Origin: CAYOBW01 sp964402115
GTDB lineage: Bacteria; Verrucomicrobiota; Kiritimatiellia; UBA8416; CAYOBW01
Reading direction: 5' to 3'
DNA: 14,547 nucleotides
Assembly: GCA_964402115.1 (NCBI GenBank)
Contig: CAYOBW010000179.1
Coordinates: forward strand, 1 to 14,547
The position numbers and the translations under genes are program-made. The notes beneath the pieces were generated by a model. The model made no database searches. It was not told the DNA's origin and was given only the letters and a program-made list of their open reading frames with translations. This document shows positions 14,261 through 14,547 of the stretch, piece after piece. Each line of letters begins with the position of its first letter. The first letter of the stretch is position 1.

Positions 14261-14414
14261 TAAGCGTTTCGGGTAAGCGTATCCGAGTAAGGGTGGCGGT
14301 TAAGTGTGCGAGTAAGTGCCCGGACGGACGGTACGCCACACTTAACCGATCCACTTCGTCGTACACTTCGTCCCACACACTTACTAGGATACATTTACCC
14401 GATACGCTTACTCG
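14261..14414. repeat. Head-to-head array of degenerate ~13-bp TAAG units
   Basis: On the plus strand TAAG begins at 14261, 14274, 14288, 14301 and 14313 (steps 13, 14, 13, 12). The rough unit is TAAGYGTATCSGGG. On the right the same units run in the opposite orientation (CTTA at 14341, 14380 and 14407, with degenerate units between them). The arms pair across the centre, for example CGGTTAAGTGTG (14297-14308) with CACACTTAACCG (14337-14348), a perfect 12-bp match. Likewise 14271-14291 pairs with 14380-14400 at about 18 of 21 positions. The right arm has about two extra units. The array lies between the two 81-bp direct repeats. Confidence 0.75.
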
Positions 14415-14429
14415 ATTCCCTCTTCCGGT

Positions 14430-14510
14430 GCGAACGCCCGGCGTCATGGTGGCGAGCTTGCGAGCCTGCCATGCGCGCCGTGTTGGCGCCGGGTCTATCG
14501 GTTTCCCATC
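14430..14510 (+). repeat. 81-bp direct repeat, copy 2
   Basis: Second copy of 14110-14190. Its hairpin stem is CATGG / CCATG (14445-14449 with 14469-14473), extended by GGC (14451-14453) pairing with GCC (14464-14466). After it, CCGCC (14516-14520) and GGCGG (14530-14534) form another small hairpin before the window ends. Confidence 0.85.
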
Positions 14511-14547
14511 CGCCTCCGCCGGTGGCTTCGGCGGGACTCCGTCGGGG

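Noticed and set aside
14232..14447. 71-codon minus-strand ORF across the 13-bp array
   Set aside because: Its apparent protein pattern simply reflects the TAAG-unit repeat. It has no start context and no conserved feature.

Overview
The window is a GC-rich (roughly two-thirds G+C by eye) piece of bacterial chromosome. Its character suggests a member of the PVC group (Verrucomicrobiota/Kiritimatiellota/Planctomycetota). This taxonomic guess is an inference from three things: a Bat (aerotolerance-type) operon, dense short palindromic dispersed repeats of kinds I associate with those genomes, and several toxin-antitoxin (TA) remnants. No rRNA, tRNA or CRISPR array was seen.

Region 1 (1-5683, + strand) is the 3' part of a Bat operon. 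It holds a TPR/polyglutamine protein cut off by the left edge, a BatD-like protein, a BatE-like TPR protein and a second BatD-like protein. The second BatD-like protein carries the SH3-type domain normally found on BatE. The last three genes are joined by 4-bp ATGA overlaps, so translational coupling is likely. The usual partners (MoxR ATPase, DUF58 protein, von Willebrand A proteins BatA/BatB) would be expected just left of the window. A palindromic repeat has inserted in frame into the N-terminus of the BatE-like protein.

Region 2 (5684-9157, - strand) is an accessory stretch with visibly lower G+C in its left half. It contains two broken copies of a DUF4062 N-terminal domain that share the same 1-base frameshift, a complete VapBC-type TA pair lying between them, and an intact AAA+/DUF4143 ATPase with a reasonable promoter. 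Hairpin repeats mark both ends.

Region 3 (9158-12773, - strand) reads as one transcription unit from a promoter near 12744-12773. The order is a calcineurin-like metallophosphoesterase, an exported endonuclease/exonuclease/phosphatase-family enzyme and an outer-membrane beta-barrel protein. After an 84-bp gap come two small unrecognised proteins, which may or may not belong to the same unit. The first three are tightly spaced and look like an envelope-associated operon.

Region 4 (12774-14547) is repeat-rich. It holds a mosaic of dispersed inverted repeats, a bidirectional terminator, a remnant ORF, and a ParE-type toxin with its addiction-module antitoxin (ATGA overlap, - strand). At the right edge two 81-bp direct repeats bracket a head-to-head array of degenerate ~13-bp units. 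That array is the least explained structure in the window.
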